Part shown: in pieces, positions 54,992 to 64,000 of the stretch
Layout: every line of letters begins with the position of its first letter
How positions within the stretch are numbered: the first letter of the stretch is position 1
Assembly (NCBI RefSeq): GCF_001561995.1
Contig: NZ_LLWC01000010.1
Location: 119,264 to 183,263 of the forward strand
Direction of reading: 5' to 3'
Length of the DNA: 64,000 nt
Source: Polycladidibacter hongkongensis
GTDB taxonomy: Bacteria > Pseudomonadota > Alphaproteobacteria > Rhizobiales > Stappiaceae
Made by a program: the position numbers and the translations under genes
Notes under the pieces: generated by a model
Databases searched by the model: none
What the model was told of the DNA's origin: nothing
What the model saw: only the letters and a program-made list of their open reading frames with translations

Positions 54992-56284
54992 TTAAGAGTG
55001 TCGCTGGAGTTTTGCGATAAAGAAGCCGTCGGTATTAGTATGCGCTGGAGTGAGCGTGAGCATACCTGGTGCACTAAAAATCGGGCTCACCTTTGTCTCA
55101 GGGAACGCGCGTTCCCACTCAACTTGCATATCCATCGCAGAAAACTCCGCGTGAGTTGAAAGGAAATGAGCCACCTGATGCTGGTTTTCTTCAGGCAACA
55201 ATGAACATGTGGCGTAAACCAAAGTTCCGCCCGGACGTACATAACGCGCCGCTTCAACCAGAACCTTCTGCTGATCTTGCAAGCGGCCCTGCAGAGCGTT
55301 AGGTGTGACGCGCCATTTGGTGTCAGGTCGCCGACGCCAGACCCCCGTCCCTGTGCATGGCGCATCAACCATAACACGGTCCATTCGCCCCTCAAGCTCT
55401 TTCAAGTTCCCTGTCTGCGGATCGACCACTTGAATATTGCGTGCGCCTGCGCGGGACATTCTGTCGTATAGAGGCGCAAGCCGCAGTTTGCTCGCGTCAT
55501 ATGCATAAATTTGACCACGATTTCCCATGAGTGCCGCCAGCGCCAAACTCTTGCCGCCGCCACCCGCGCACAAATCAAGCACTTGTTCACCAGGCCTCAC
55601 GCCTACAAGGGAAGCTGCTACTTGTGAGGCTTCATCTTGCAGTTCAAACCAGCCTTTGCGGAACCCTTCTTCTGCCTGCACATGGGGCGCTTTGCGGGCG
55701 CCGGTTACTGGTGCCAGTCGAAGCGCTGTAGCGGTTAGACCGGTGGTTTCGGCCTGCAAATGGGACAAGCGCCCCGAAAGCTTTTCCTGCGATATTTTCA
55801 GCAGGTTACAGCGCAGATCGATTGGCGCACGCTGCGCGAGAGCCTGACCAATCGCAACTGCCTCATCTGCGAAATTTTGCTCAAATTTCTCAAAGAGCCA
55901 TTGCGGCATATCCGCGGCTTCATAGCCGGTACGCTGAGGCGCCTCGACCGTTGCCAGCGCTTCGCGCTCTAATGCGCTCAGGGGCTCTGGAGAATGATGA
56001 TCTGTGGCCAAAACCGTTTCCAACTGTTCGAACTCGTGCCCCCAGCCGAAGCGGTAGGTGGCAAGAGCCAAAGCGCGTGGAGAGCTATCCCGCATGCGAT
56101 TGGCATAGGACAGCTTGTGGCGCAGCGCATCAAAAACCAGATTACCGATGGCAACACGATCGCCAGAACCGGCAAAACGGTGTGCATTGCCCCAGTCTTT
56201 CAGGGCCTCTTGCACTGGACGGCGGCGCGTCTCTATTTCTTGCAGAACTTCAATTGCGGCTGCCAGCCGACCACCGTCACGCAT
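54992..56284 (-). CDS. rsmB: 16S rRNA m5C methyltransferase RsmB family
   Basis: A 430-residue enzyme with an N-terminal NusB-like domain and a C-terminal SAM domain. LDLCAGGGGKSLALAA (motif I), VDAPCTGTGVWRR (catalytic cysteine region) and YATCSLLPEEN (second cysteine) are diagnostic of the RsmB/NOP family. Located between guaA and guaB, the usual alphaproteobacterial position. Assignment as RsmB rather than RsmF is by domain structure and context. Confidence 0.9.
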   Translation of the reverse strand: MRDGGRLAAAIEVLQEIETRRRPVQEALKDWGNAHRFAGSGDRVAIGNLVFDALRHKLSYANRMRDSSPRALALATYRFGWGHEFEQLETVLATDHHSPEPLSALEREALATVEAPQRTGYEAADMPQWLFEKFEQNFADEAVAIGQALAQRAPIDLRCNLLKISQEKLSGRLSHLQAETTGLTATALRLAPVTGARKAPHVQAEEGFRKGWFELQDEASQVAASLVGVRPGEQVLDLCAGGGGKSLALAALMGNRGQIYAYDASKLRLAPLYDRMSRAGARNIQVVDPQTGNLKELEGRMDRVMVDAPCTGTGVWRRRPDTKWRVTPNALQGRLQDQQKVLVEAARYVRPGGTLVYATCSLLPEENQHQVAHFLSTHAEFSAMDMQVEWERAFPETKVSPIFSAPGMLTLTPAHTNTDGFFIAKLQRHS

Positions 56285-56463
56285 TTATGTTTCCCAGAAT
56301 AAGTATGTTTGGCAATGAACTTGGCGGTACACGTCGTTGTGCCGCAGTTCATATCTTTGAGTTGCCTGATGATTACTGCATGTTTGTGCGGATTAAAACC
56401 ACTTCGCCCAAGTTTTTTGTCGGTATTTGCGAGGGGGAGCGCTCGTTGCACCTCCAAGCACAT

Positions 56464-56492
56464 AAAAAGCGAGGCAGTTGCCTCGCTTTTTT
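56464..56492. terminator. Bidirectional terminator downstream of guaB
   Basis: A 13-bp stem, AAAAAGCGAGGCA (56464-56476) with TGCCTCGCTTTTT (56479-56491), with A and T runs on the flanks. It ends guaB before rsmB. Confidence 0.9.
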
Positions 56493-56517
56493 AACGCTCT
56501 TTTACAATAGCGATTAG

Positions 56518-58446
<1,929 letters not shown>

Positions 58447-59754
58447 ATGCAAGATTGCCTTGGCCTTGACTTTGGTACAACCAACAGCGTAATCACCCGC
58501 CCTTTTGCAGATGGCAGCGCGACACCGATCAGTTATACCCGCGGCGGACCGACCTATGAGAACTTTCGCTCGGCGCTCTCCTACGAAAACCGCGGCGGAC
58601 GCATGCATAGTGAAGGTGGGCCATTTGCCATTGCACGCTATCTGGAACTGATGGAAGAGAGCCGGTTTATCCAGTCTTTTAAGACCTTTGCAGCAAGCAA
58701 GCTGTTTCAGGGCACTTTTATTGGCGGGCGTCCCGTGGGTTTTGAGCAGTTAATGTCCGATTTGATTGGTCATATGCTAGCGGCCGGGGTGGGATTAGAG
58801 CACCCCTTACCAAAGCGTGTGGTCGTAGGGCGGCCGGTTGAGTTTGCTGGTGCATCTGTTGATGAGGCCCTTGCCATGCAGCGCTATAGCGATGGGTTGG
58901 CGGCACTTGGCTTTGAAGAGGTGCTGTTTGTTTACGAGCCCGTGGCGGCGGCGTTTTTCTATGCGCAACAACTGCAAAGCGATGCATTGGTGCTGGTGGC
59001 CGACTTTGGCGGCGGCACCTCCGATTTTTCCTTGATGCACTTTAGCGGGGCTGGCGGCGAATTGCGCGCCACGCCTGTTGCGCAAGGGGGTGTGGGCATC
59101 GGCGGGGACACCTTTGACTACCGACTGGTGGAAAACGTGGTGTTGCCGCGCCTTGGGAAGGGGGGGACCTACAAAAACATGGGCAAGGAACTGCCCCTGC
59201 CCTCCGGTTATTTTTCCCAGTTTGCTAAGTGGAACCTGCTCTCGGTGTTCCGCTCCTCCGATATGTTCAAGGATATCAAGCGCACCATCCGCTATGCCAC
59301 CGAGCCGGAAAAGCTGGAAATGCTGGTGGAACTGGTTGAGGAGGAGCAGGGCTATCCGCTGTATCTGGCGGTTTCGGACGTGAAAGCCGCGCTCTCCCAG
59401 CAAGAAGAAGCCGATTTTTGCTTTAATCCACTGGGGATGGAGCTGTCCGCCAAGATAACACGGGCGGAGTTTGAACACTGGATTGCGCCGGATATCGCGC
59501 GGATCGAACAGGCAATGGATGACACGCTGCTACGTGGCGGCGTCGCCCGCAAAGATGTGGACGTGGTGTTTTTAACCGGGGGTTCCTCGCGAATTCCGGC
59601 AATCAAGCAAGCTTTCGCCGGGTACTTTGGTGCAGAACGCGTGGCCTCAGGCGATGAGCTGGTGTCGATTGCCAATGGCTTGGCGATCATCGGGGCGCGA
59701 GAGGACGCTGGCAAATTTGCTGTTGATGCGCAGAGGATGCGGCAGTCTGTTTAA
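58447..59754 (+). CDS. Hsp70-like protein (YegD type)
   Basis: A 435-residue actin-fold ATPase of the Hsp70 family. Phosphate 1 GLDFGTTNS, phosphate 2 VADFGGGTSDFSL, adenosine motif LTGGSSRIPAI. It lacks a normal C-terminal substrate-binding domain and matches the short YegD-type group, whose clients are unknown. The ATG at 58447 follows GGAGAG; upstream codons to 58399 are in frame but unlikely. Its stop overlaps that of the convergent carrier gene. Confidence 0.88.
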   Translation: MQDCLGLDFGTTNSVITRPFADGSATPISYTRGGPTYENFRSALSYENRGGRMHSEGGPFAIARYLELMEESRFIQSFKTFAASKLFQGTFIGGRPVGFEQLMSDLIGHMLAAGVGLEHPLPKRVVVGRPVEFAGASVDEALAMQRYSDGLAALGFEEVLFVYEPVAAAFFYAQQLQSDALVLVADFGGGTSDFSLMHFSGAGGELRATPVAQGGVGIGGDTFDYRLVENVVLPRLGKGGTYKNMGKELPLPSGYFSQFAKWNLLSVFRSSDMFKDIKRTIRYATEPEKLEMLVELVEEEQGYPLYLAVSDVKAALSQQEEADFCFNPLGMELSAKITRAEFEHWIAPDIARIEQAMDDTLLRGGVARKDVDVVFLTGGSSRIPAIKQAFAGYFGAERVASGDELVSIANGLAIIGAREDAGKFAVDAQRMRQSV

Positions 59755-60737
59755 GCTGGTTGTTGGCGCAGTTCACGCCGATGGTTGGATATATAGCGCG
59801 CAACCACTACCGCGATCACACAGGTCGCCACAAATAGCTGCAGAAAGGCAAGCGCAGTCAGGGCTTCACTATGGGTTTGCCACTGCGCATGGCTTGCGGA
59901 CCAACTCCCCACACGAAACAGGCAACTGGCGCAAATGACCAGCGGGAAGGTTAGCGCGGAAAGTGCGGGGGTGAAGGCCTGAAACAACAGGCGTGGCAAT
60001 TGCATAATCAGCCACAGGTTTAGTGCCAGTGCAAGCAGGAGAAGCCCCAGGACAAACCACGCATCAGGCTGGCTGACGCAGTGCAGATAGGCAGCCAGCA
60101 GCAGACTGGCCGGGGCGCCCATGAGCCCCAGTGTTGGCCGTAATGGCTCTGGCAGCACAGGCAGCTTTACCAAACGATAGAGCACCAGTGGCAGCACGGC
60201 TACAAACAAAATTCCGCCAAATATCAGCAGATAATGCGCAAACTCATTGGCTAGGCTGTGCGATGTCTGATCAAATGGAAAAACCAGCACGGCGACGAGG
60301 ATACCGACAGGTGGAATGAACCACAGCGGTGTTACCTGTGCCAGTGCGAAAGCTCGCACGCGATAAATGACAAAGAGCGCAAAAAATAGCAGGTGTAGCG
60401 CGGTTGCGGCCCACCAGACAATAATGGCGAAAGGCTCGTGAAAACGAAACAGCACGTTGGCGATTATGAGCATGGCCATTGCAAAGGTCGGAAGCACTGC
60501 ACCGGTTGCGGGATGGCGCAGATCCTCCAGAAACGTCAGCGGCTGCGCTCCGAATTTGAGTGCTAAAGCGAACAGCAGCAAAGCTGCGGTTAATGCGCCG
60601 GAGAACTGCATCACACCAGAAAGTCCAAGCGCGGCCTCCCAGACCCAACCAAGCGCAGCAAGCGCCAAGGCCACCCCACTAAGCGGGGTTGGCAAGATCG
60701 ACAGATGCTGTTTTGCTGGCATAGCGTAATGCCCCAT
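59751..60737 (-). CDS. TDT/SLAC1 (TehA-like) membrane transporter
   Basis: A 328-residue protein with about ten membrane segments. PTPLSGVALALAALGW, HPATGAVLPTFAMAM and TPLWFIPPVGILVAVL are features of the tellurite-resistance/dicarboxylate transporter family, anion channels or carriers. Substrate unknown. Starts at 60737 or at the ATG at 60722; neither has a clear ribosome binding site. Convergent with the Hsp70-like gene with overlapping stop codons. Confidence 0.85.
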   Translation of the reverse strand: MGHYAMPAKQHLSILPTPLSGVALALAALGWVWEAALGLSGVMQFSGALTAALLLFALALKFGAQPLTFLEDLRHPATGAVLPTFAMAMLIIANVLFRFHEPFAIIVWWAATALHLLFFALFVIYRVRAFALAQVTPLWFIPPVGILVAVLVFPFDQTSHSLANEFAHYLLIFGGILFVAVLPLVLYRLVKLPVLPEPLRPTLGLMGAPASLLLAAYLHCVSQPDAWFVLGLLLLALALNLWLIMQLPRLLFQAFTPALSALTFPLVICASCLFRVGSWSASHAQWQTHSEALTALAFLQLFVATCVIAVVVARYISNHRRELRQQPA

Positions 60738-60876
60738 TTCCTGCTGAGCGTTTCTCTCTGCCTAACGCAGAAGGTGACCCTGCACCATGCGTCAAGACGC
60801 CTTGCACATTCTTGGCGCGCATGATTGCATTTAGTGAATACGTCTTTTGTGAAAGTTTTCGCCGCTGCCTGTGGCG

Positions 60877-61590
60877 TTAATCGCGCTGTTCAGGCGTGCC
60901 GCGATAGCCTTTGGCCAGAATGAACATTTCCGGGCTGCCCTTACGGCTGGCAGGGGGCTTGATGTGATAAACGGTTTTAAAGTCTTTCTTGAGTTGTTGC
61001 AGCAGCTTGTTTTCTGCGCCACCGGCGAACACTTTGGAGAGGAAGTTACCACCCGGGGCAAGGTTTTGCTGGGCAAAATCAATCGCCACTTCAAAAAGGT
61101 AGGTGGTGCGCAGGTGGTCCGTTTGGCGGTGGCCTGTGGTGGGCGCTGCCATATCCGACATAACAAGGTCAGGCTTATGGCCGCCCAGTGCTTGCATGAG
61201 CAGCTCTGGCGCATCGTCATCAAGAAAGTCTTTTTGCAACAACACAACGCCCGGGATCGGCTCGACCTCGAGGTAATCAATGCCGACAATCAGCGGGTTT
61301 TCATCGGTAGAGCCAAGGATTGGTGCGGTGATCTGACACCAACCGCCCGGCGCTGCTCCCAAATCCACGACCCGCATGCCCGGCTTGAGCAACTCGTGCT
61401 TCTCGTTGATTTCCAAGAGCTTGTAGGCGGCGCGAGAGCGGTAGCCATCTTCTTTAGAGCGGCGGACATATGGATCATTAAGCTGGCGCTGGAGCCAGAG
61501 CGTGGAGGAGTAGGAGCGTTTGCGCGCTGTCTTCACCTTTTGAAACATGCCGCGATCGCCGCGGCCCCGGCCGCTACTATTCTGGCTCAT
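60877..61590 (-). CDS. rlmE: 23S rRNA Um2552 2'-O-methyltransferase
   Basis: A 237-residue RrmJ/FtsJ-type enzyme modifying the 23S A-loop late in 50S assembly. SAYKLLEI-like region [11 protein letters not shown], motif [12 protein letters not shown], catalytic [13 protein letters not shown] and FLSKVFAGG provide the K-D-K-E set. The Ser/Arg/Gly-rich N-terminus ([14 protein letters not shown]) precedes the domain. The ATG at 61590 follows AGGAAG and overlaps the stop of the ppx/gppA-like gene by 4 bases. Confidence 0.95.
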   Translation of the reverse strand: MSQNSSGRGRGDRGMFQKVKTARKRSYSSTLWLQRQLNDPYVRRSKEDGYRSRAAYKLLEINEKHELLKPGMRVVDLGAAPGGWCQITAPILGSTDENPLIVGIDYLEVEPIPGVVLLQKDFLDDDAPELLMQALGGHKPDLVMSDMAAPTTGHRQTDHLRTTYLFEVAIDFAQQNLAPGGNFLSKVFAGGAENKLLQQLKKDFKTVYHIKPPASRKGSPEMFILAKGYRGTPEQRD

Positions 61591-63206
61591 CGCTCTTCCT
61601 TTCGTTTTTGCGGACGGCGCTTGCCCGGGGCAGTGCGCCATACTTTGTCTTCCGCCATTAATTCCATCAGGATACCTTCGCGCAATCCTCTATCAGCAAC
61701 CCGCAAGCGTTCGCAAGGCCAGCGACGGCGGATTGCCTCAAGAATTGCACAGCCAGCCAAGACCAAATCGGCGCGATCGCGGCCGATACAGGGGTTTTCT
61801 ACCCGTTCTTCATAGGTCATAACCAACAGGCGCTCAATCATGGCCGAAACATCGGCAGTATCCATCCAAGCGCCATCAACACGGCGACGGTCATAGCGTT
61901 TCAAGCCAAGATGCACACCGGCCAAAGTGGTCACAGTACCTGATGTGCCCAGCATATGAACATTGCCAGTGGCAATGGCGCGGGCGAGCTGTTCGCCCAT
62001 TGGAAACTGCTCAAGCCGCTGGCTGACGTCTGCCACCATCGCTTCGAAGCTTGCAGGTGTAACATGGTGGCCGCCGTGGCGCTCTGCCAGATTTACAACT
62101 CCCAAGGGAAGTGATGTCCATGTGCGGATAAAGCGGGTTAAGGCGTAGCCCCGCGCGCCTTGCCGATTACGCAAGTCCAGCCAGACAATTTCCGAGGAAC
62201 CACCGCCGATGTCAAACAACAAGACACCATAGGCTTCCGGGTCCACCAGCGACACGCAACCGGAAACAGCGAGCCGCGCCTCGGTCTCTTGCGAGACGAT
62301 CTCCAGCTGCAAGCCTGCCTGCTTTTCCACTTGGCGAATGAACTCCTCGCCATTGCCCGCCGCACGGCATGCCTCCGTGGCAATCAGGCGCATGCGCTCG
62401 ACGCCGCGCTCCACCAGTTTACTATGGCACACCTTGAGCGCCTCAATAGCGCGCTGCATGGCCTCGCTGGAAAGCTCTTTTGAACTGCCGAGCCCTTCGC
62501 CCAGACGAACAATGCGCGAATAGGCATCGACCACGCGAAACCCGCGGTGCTCTGGCCTTGCGATGAGCAGACGGCAATTGTTGGTACCAAGATCCAGAGC
62601 CGCATAAAGCGTTGAAGGGGCGTGCGCTGAAGACTGCGCGAAGCCAAAGCCGCTACGACGCTCGCCAGAGGGCCCTCGACGGGCCGGATAAGCTGCATCC
62701 CATGCGCTGTGTCGTTTATTGCCCGGGCGTGAGTGCTGATAGGCCTTGGGCTTCGACAGGTCGCTTTTTTCTTGCGTGCCCGCACGCTTTTGCAAGGTGG
62801 ATTGGCGTTTATCAGATGCCACTTTGCCCGAACGGGTGGATTTTACACGCGCGGCATCGTTTGCCGCAGGTGCGCGCTCCTGCAGTTTAACAACACCGGC
62901 CTCCTGCGCCACTTCGACCACAGGCGGATTAACAATTTTTTGCGCCAAAGCACGTCGCTCAGCCCGATTGGGTTTTGAGCGCTTTGGCCGCTTTTGCCTC
63001 TTGATGCCTTCAGGGAGAGATGATCCTCCCCCCTCGCCAGCACTGAAGCTGGCTTGAGGACGCGGTTGCTCTCCCTTAGGGGCTGAAGCCCCGCTTTGGG
63101 AAGCAAGTTGATTGCGACGTCGGCCGCGCCGGTTTGCCTTGCGCTTGCCTTTCACGCCGGGCGCCCCCGCTCCGGCAACAGTGGAGCGATCACCCGTTTT
63201 GGTCAC
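61587..63206 (-). CDS. Ppx/GppA-type phosphatase with long basic N-terminal extension
   Basis: The C-terminal 340 or so residues form an exopolyphosphatase/pppGpp phosphatase-like domain: [14 protein letters not shown] (phosphate 1), [25 protein letters not shown] (phosphate 2) and [11 protein letters not shown]. Before it are about 200 residues of low-complexity, Lys/Arg-rich, probably disordered sequence (for example [13 protein letters not shown]). No ATG exists near the start; I use a GTG at 63206, and a TTG at 63284 is possible. Pairing with rlmE is typical. Whether it acts on polyphosphate or (p)ppGpp cannot be told. Confidence 0.85.
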   Translation of the reverse strand: MTKTGDRSTVAGAGAPGVKGKRKANRRGRRRNQLASQSGASAPKGEQPRPQASFSAGEGGGSSLPEGIKRQKRPKRSKPNRAERRALAQKIVNPPVVEVAQEAGVVKLQERAPAANDAARVKSTRSGKVASDKRQSTLQKRAGTQEKSDLSKPKAYQHSRPGNKRHSAWDAAYPARRGPSGERRSGFGFAQSSAHAPSTLYAALDLGTNNCRLLIARPEHRGFRVVDAYSRIVRLGEGLGSSKELSSEAMQRAIEALKVCHSKLVERGVERMRLIATEACRAAGNGEEFIRQVEKQAGLQLEIVSQETEARLAVSGCVSLVDPEAYGVLLFDIGGGSSEIVWLDLRNRQGARGYALTRFIRTWTSLPLGVVNLAERHGGHHVTPASFEAMVADVSQRLEQFPMGEQLARAIATGNVHMLGTSGTVTTLAGVHLGLKRYDRRRVDGAWMDTADVSAMIERLLVMTYEERVENPCIGRDRADLVLAGCAILEAIRRRWPCERLRVADRGLREGILMELMAEDKVWRTAPGKRRPQKRKEER

Positions 63207-63554
63207 ATAACGTGCTTTCGTGAGGCCCTGACTTGCAGGACACAGATATCTAAAGTTGTTGGCATTGTAACAGTTTGCGAGCAAACGGCAATCAACGAAT
63301 ACGCTTGCCCCAGCAAAAACTGCTGGTAGCGTTTACAGGACCTCGCTTTTGCCTAGAGAACAAGCCCGAAGGAACAGATTCCAATGGCCATCAACGCCGC
63401 ACATAGGCCATTCTTGCAGGCACGACATGATCGATCTGTGGGGAACTGCGTGGTTTTGATAGCTTCATGCGCAGGTGAATAACTTTCTTGCAGATAGAAC
63501 ATTGACATCTGCCAGCGATCAAACTAGAAACCGTTTCACCGAAACATCAGAGAG

Positions 63555-63692
63555 ATTGTAAAACTCTCGCCTAACCTATTGGTTCTACTGGGGATTAGTT
63601 TAATGGTAGAACAGCGCATAGCCGCAGTTTTGCTGAGATCCCATTGTAAAACTTTCAATAATATCCCCTCATTTCAGCTCTATTTGTAAAAC
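63555..63692 (+). repeat. Three direct copies of TTGTAAAAC around the tRNA-like sequence
   Basis: ATTGTAAAACT occurs identically at 63555-63565 and 63643-63653, and TTGTAAAAC again at 63684-63692. One copy precedes the tRNA-like sequence, one is inside its 3' part and one follows it. Confidence 0.75.
63590..63668 (+). other. Degenerate tRNA-like sequence
   Basis: Begins GGGGATT (63590-63596) and ends ATATCCCC, able to form six of seven acceptor pairs over a tRNA-like 79 bases. AGTTTAATGGTAGAAC (63597-63612) is a D-arm as in tRNA-Gly(UCC), as I remember it. The anticodon arm has a loop far too long and there is no TTC-containing T arm, so it is not a working tRNA. It may be a decayed copy or attachment-site remnant. 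Confidence 0.4.
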
Positions 63693-63701
63693 CGGTCGCG
63701 T

Positions 63702-63989
63702 TCATTTTGGCTGTCTTGGCAGCTGTGGATCATCGCGCCAGCGGCGGGCGAGTTTGATCAGCCCCTCCGATAACGCCAACCCGCACATGCCGAGCATAAA
63801 GCCGGTGGCGCCCTCCACCCCTGCATCGGCGGGGCCAAGCCAGCGCTCCAGCACAGGGGCCACAACTGGGGTTAGATAGCCCGCCACCAGCGCCCCGACC
63901 ACCGTTGCACCAATGGTGTTGGCAAGGCTGGCCCGCGGATGCACGATCACCCGAACAAGCCCGCCGCAGATACCGGCAAGCACATGCAT
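63702..63989 (-). CDS. Small holin-like membrane protein, possibly cut by window edge
   Basis: At least 95 residues: MHVLAGICGGLVRVIVHP, two or more hydrophobic segments (about 22-42 and 60-75) and a short basic tail. Size and pattern resemble small phage or tail-gene-associated holin-like proteins of alphaproteobacteria, but this is an impression. The frame has no stop before the window edge at 64000, so the true start may lie outside. Confidence 0.5.
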   Translation of the reverse strand: MHVLAGICGGLVRVIVHPRASLANTIGATVVGALVAGYLTPVVAPVLERWLGPADAGVEGATGFMLGMCGLALSEGLIKLARRWRDDPQLPRQPK

Positions 63990-64000
63990 CAGTTTAATTC

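Larger units (their letters stand above)
63207..63701. other. Non-coding region with tRNA-like remnant and short direct repeats
   Basis: About 495 bases upstream of the ppx/gppA-like gene. It holds the tRNA-like element at 63590-63668 and three copies of TTGTAAAAC. No protein gene is supported. Confidence 0.5.

Noticed and set aside
56305..56517. 70-codon plus-strand frame between rsmB and guaB with a protein-like composition
   Set aside because: Its last codons run through a strong bidirectional terminator and there is no ribosome binding site, so translation is unlikely.

Overview
The window is a stretch of an alphaproteobacterial chromosome. The evidence is conserved gene order as much as the proteins: fabD-fabG-acpP-fabF-mltG-yicC-gmk, rpsF-rpsR-rplI, lptF-lptG-lptD-surA-pdxA-rsmA, pepA with holC, der-bamB-yfgM-like, guaB-rsmB-guaA and ppx/gppA-rlmE. 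A Tat-exported TMAO reductase system suggests a marine or animal-associated member, perhaps close to Stappiaceae or other Hyphomicrobiales. That placement is a guess.

Layout. 1-5.4 kb: the 5' end of ndk, DinB-like and DUF1801-like proteins, an A/T-rich membrane pentapeptide-type protein, an ABC-F ATPase and a YbaK-type tRNA deacylase. 5.5-11 kb: a TMAO respiration locus, torD-torA convergent with torC, with related repeat-like sequences on both outer sides. 11-15.3 kb: a methyltransferase, holC, a secreted protein of unknown function and pepA. 15.6-24.2 kb: LPS export and outer-membrane assembly genes followed by pdxA, rsmA and two small genes. 24.3-30.8 kb: the fatty-acid synthesis cluster with mltG, yicC and gmk. 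31.4-40.5 kb: ribosomal proteins S6, S18 and L9, then dnaB, alr, radA, cvpA, purF and an SDR. 40.6-45.1 kb: an inositol monophosphatase-type protein, der, bamB and a YfgM-like protein. 45.4-51.1 kb: an accessory region with two nnrU paralogs, a PilZ protein and a compact A/T-rich cluster of an SxtJ-like membrane protein, a 49-residue DUF5989-like protein, a NodU/TobZ-type carbamoyltransferase and an SGNH-type membrane-anchored protein. 51.2-58 kb: guaA, marR, a TPR protein, rsmB and guaB. 58-64 kb: an Hsp70-like protein, a TDT/TehA-like carrier, rlmE, ppx/gppA with a long basic N-terminal extension, a degenerate tRNA-like sequence and a small holin-like membrane protein.

How genes work together. 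LptF, LptG and LptD are three parts of the LPS transport bridge, and SurA and BamB serve outer-membrane protein assembly. TorA, TorD and TorC form a complete quinol-to-TMAO branch, but no tor regulators lie in the window. The fab genes form the fatty-acid initiation and elongation core. The best candidate for poorly described biology is the four-gene carbamoyltransferase cluster at 47.4-51.1 kb. It looks like a membrane-associated carbamoylation plus esterase/acyltransferase module acting on an unknown envelope or exported product.

All names come from reading motifs and gene order. No database search was run.
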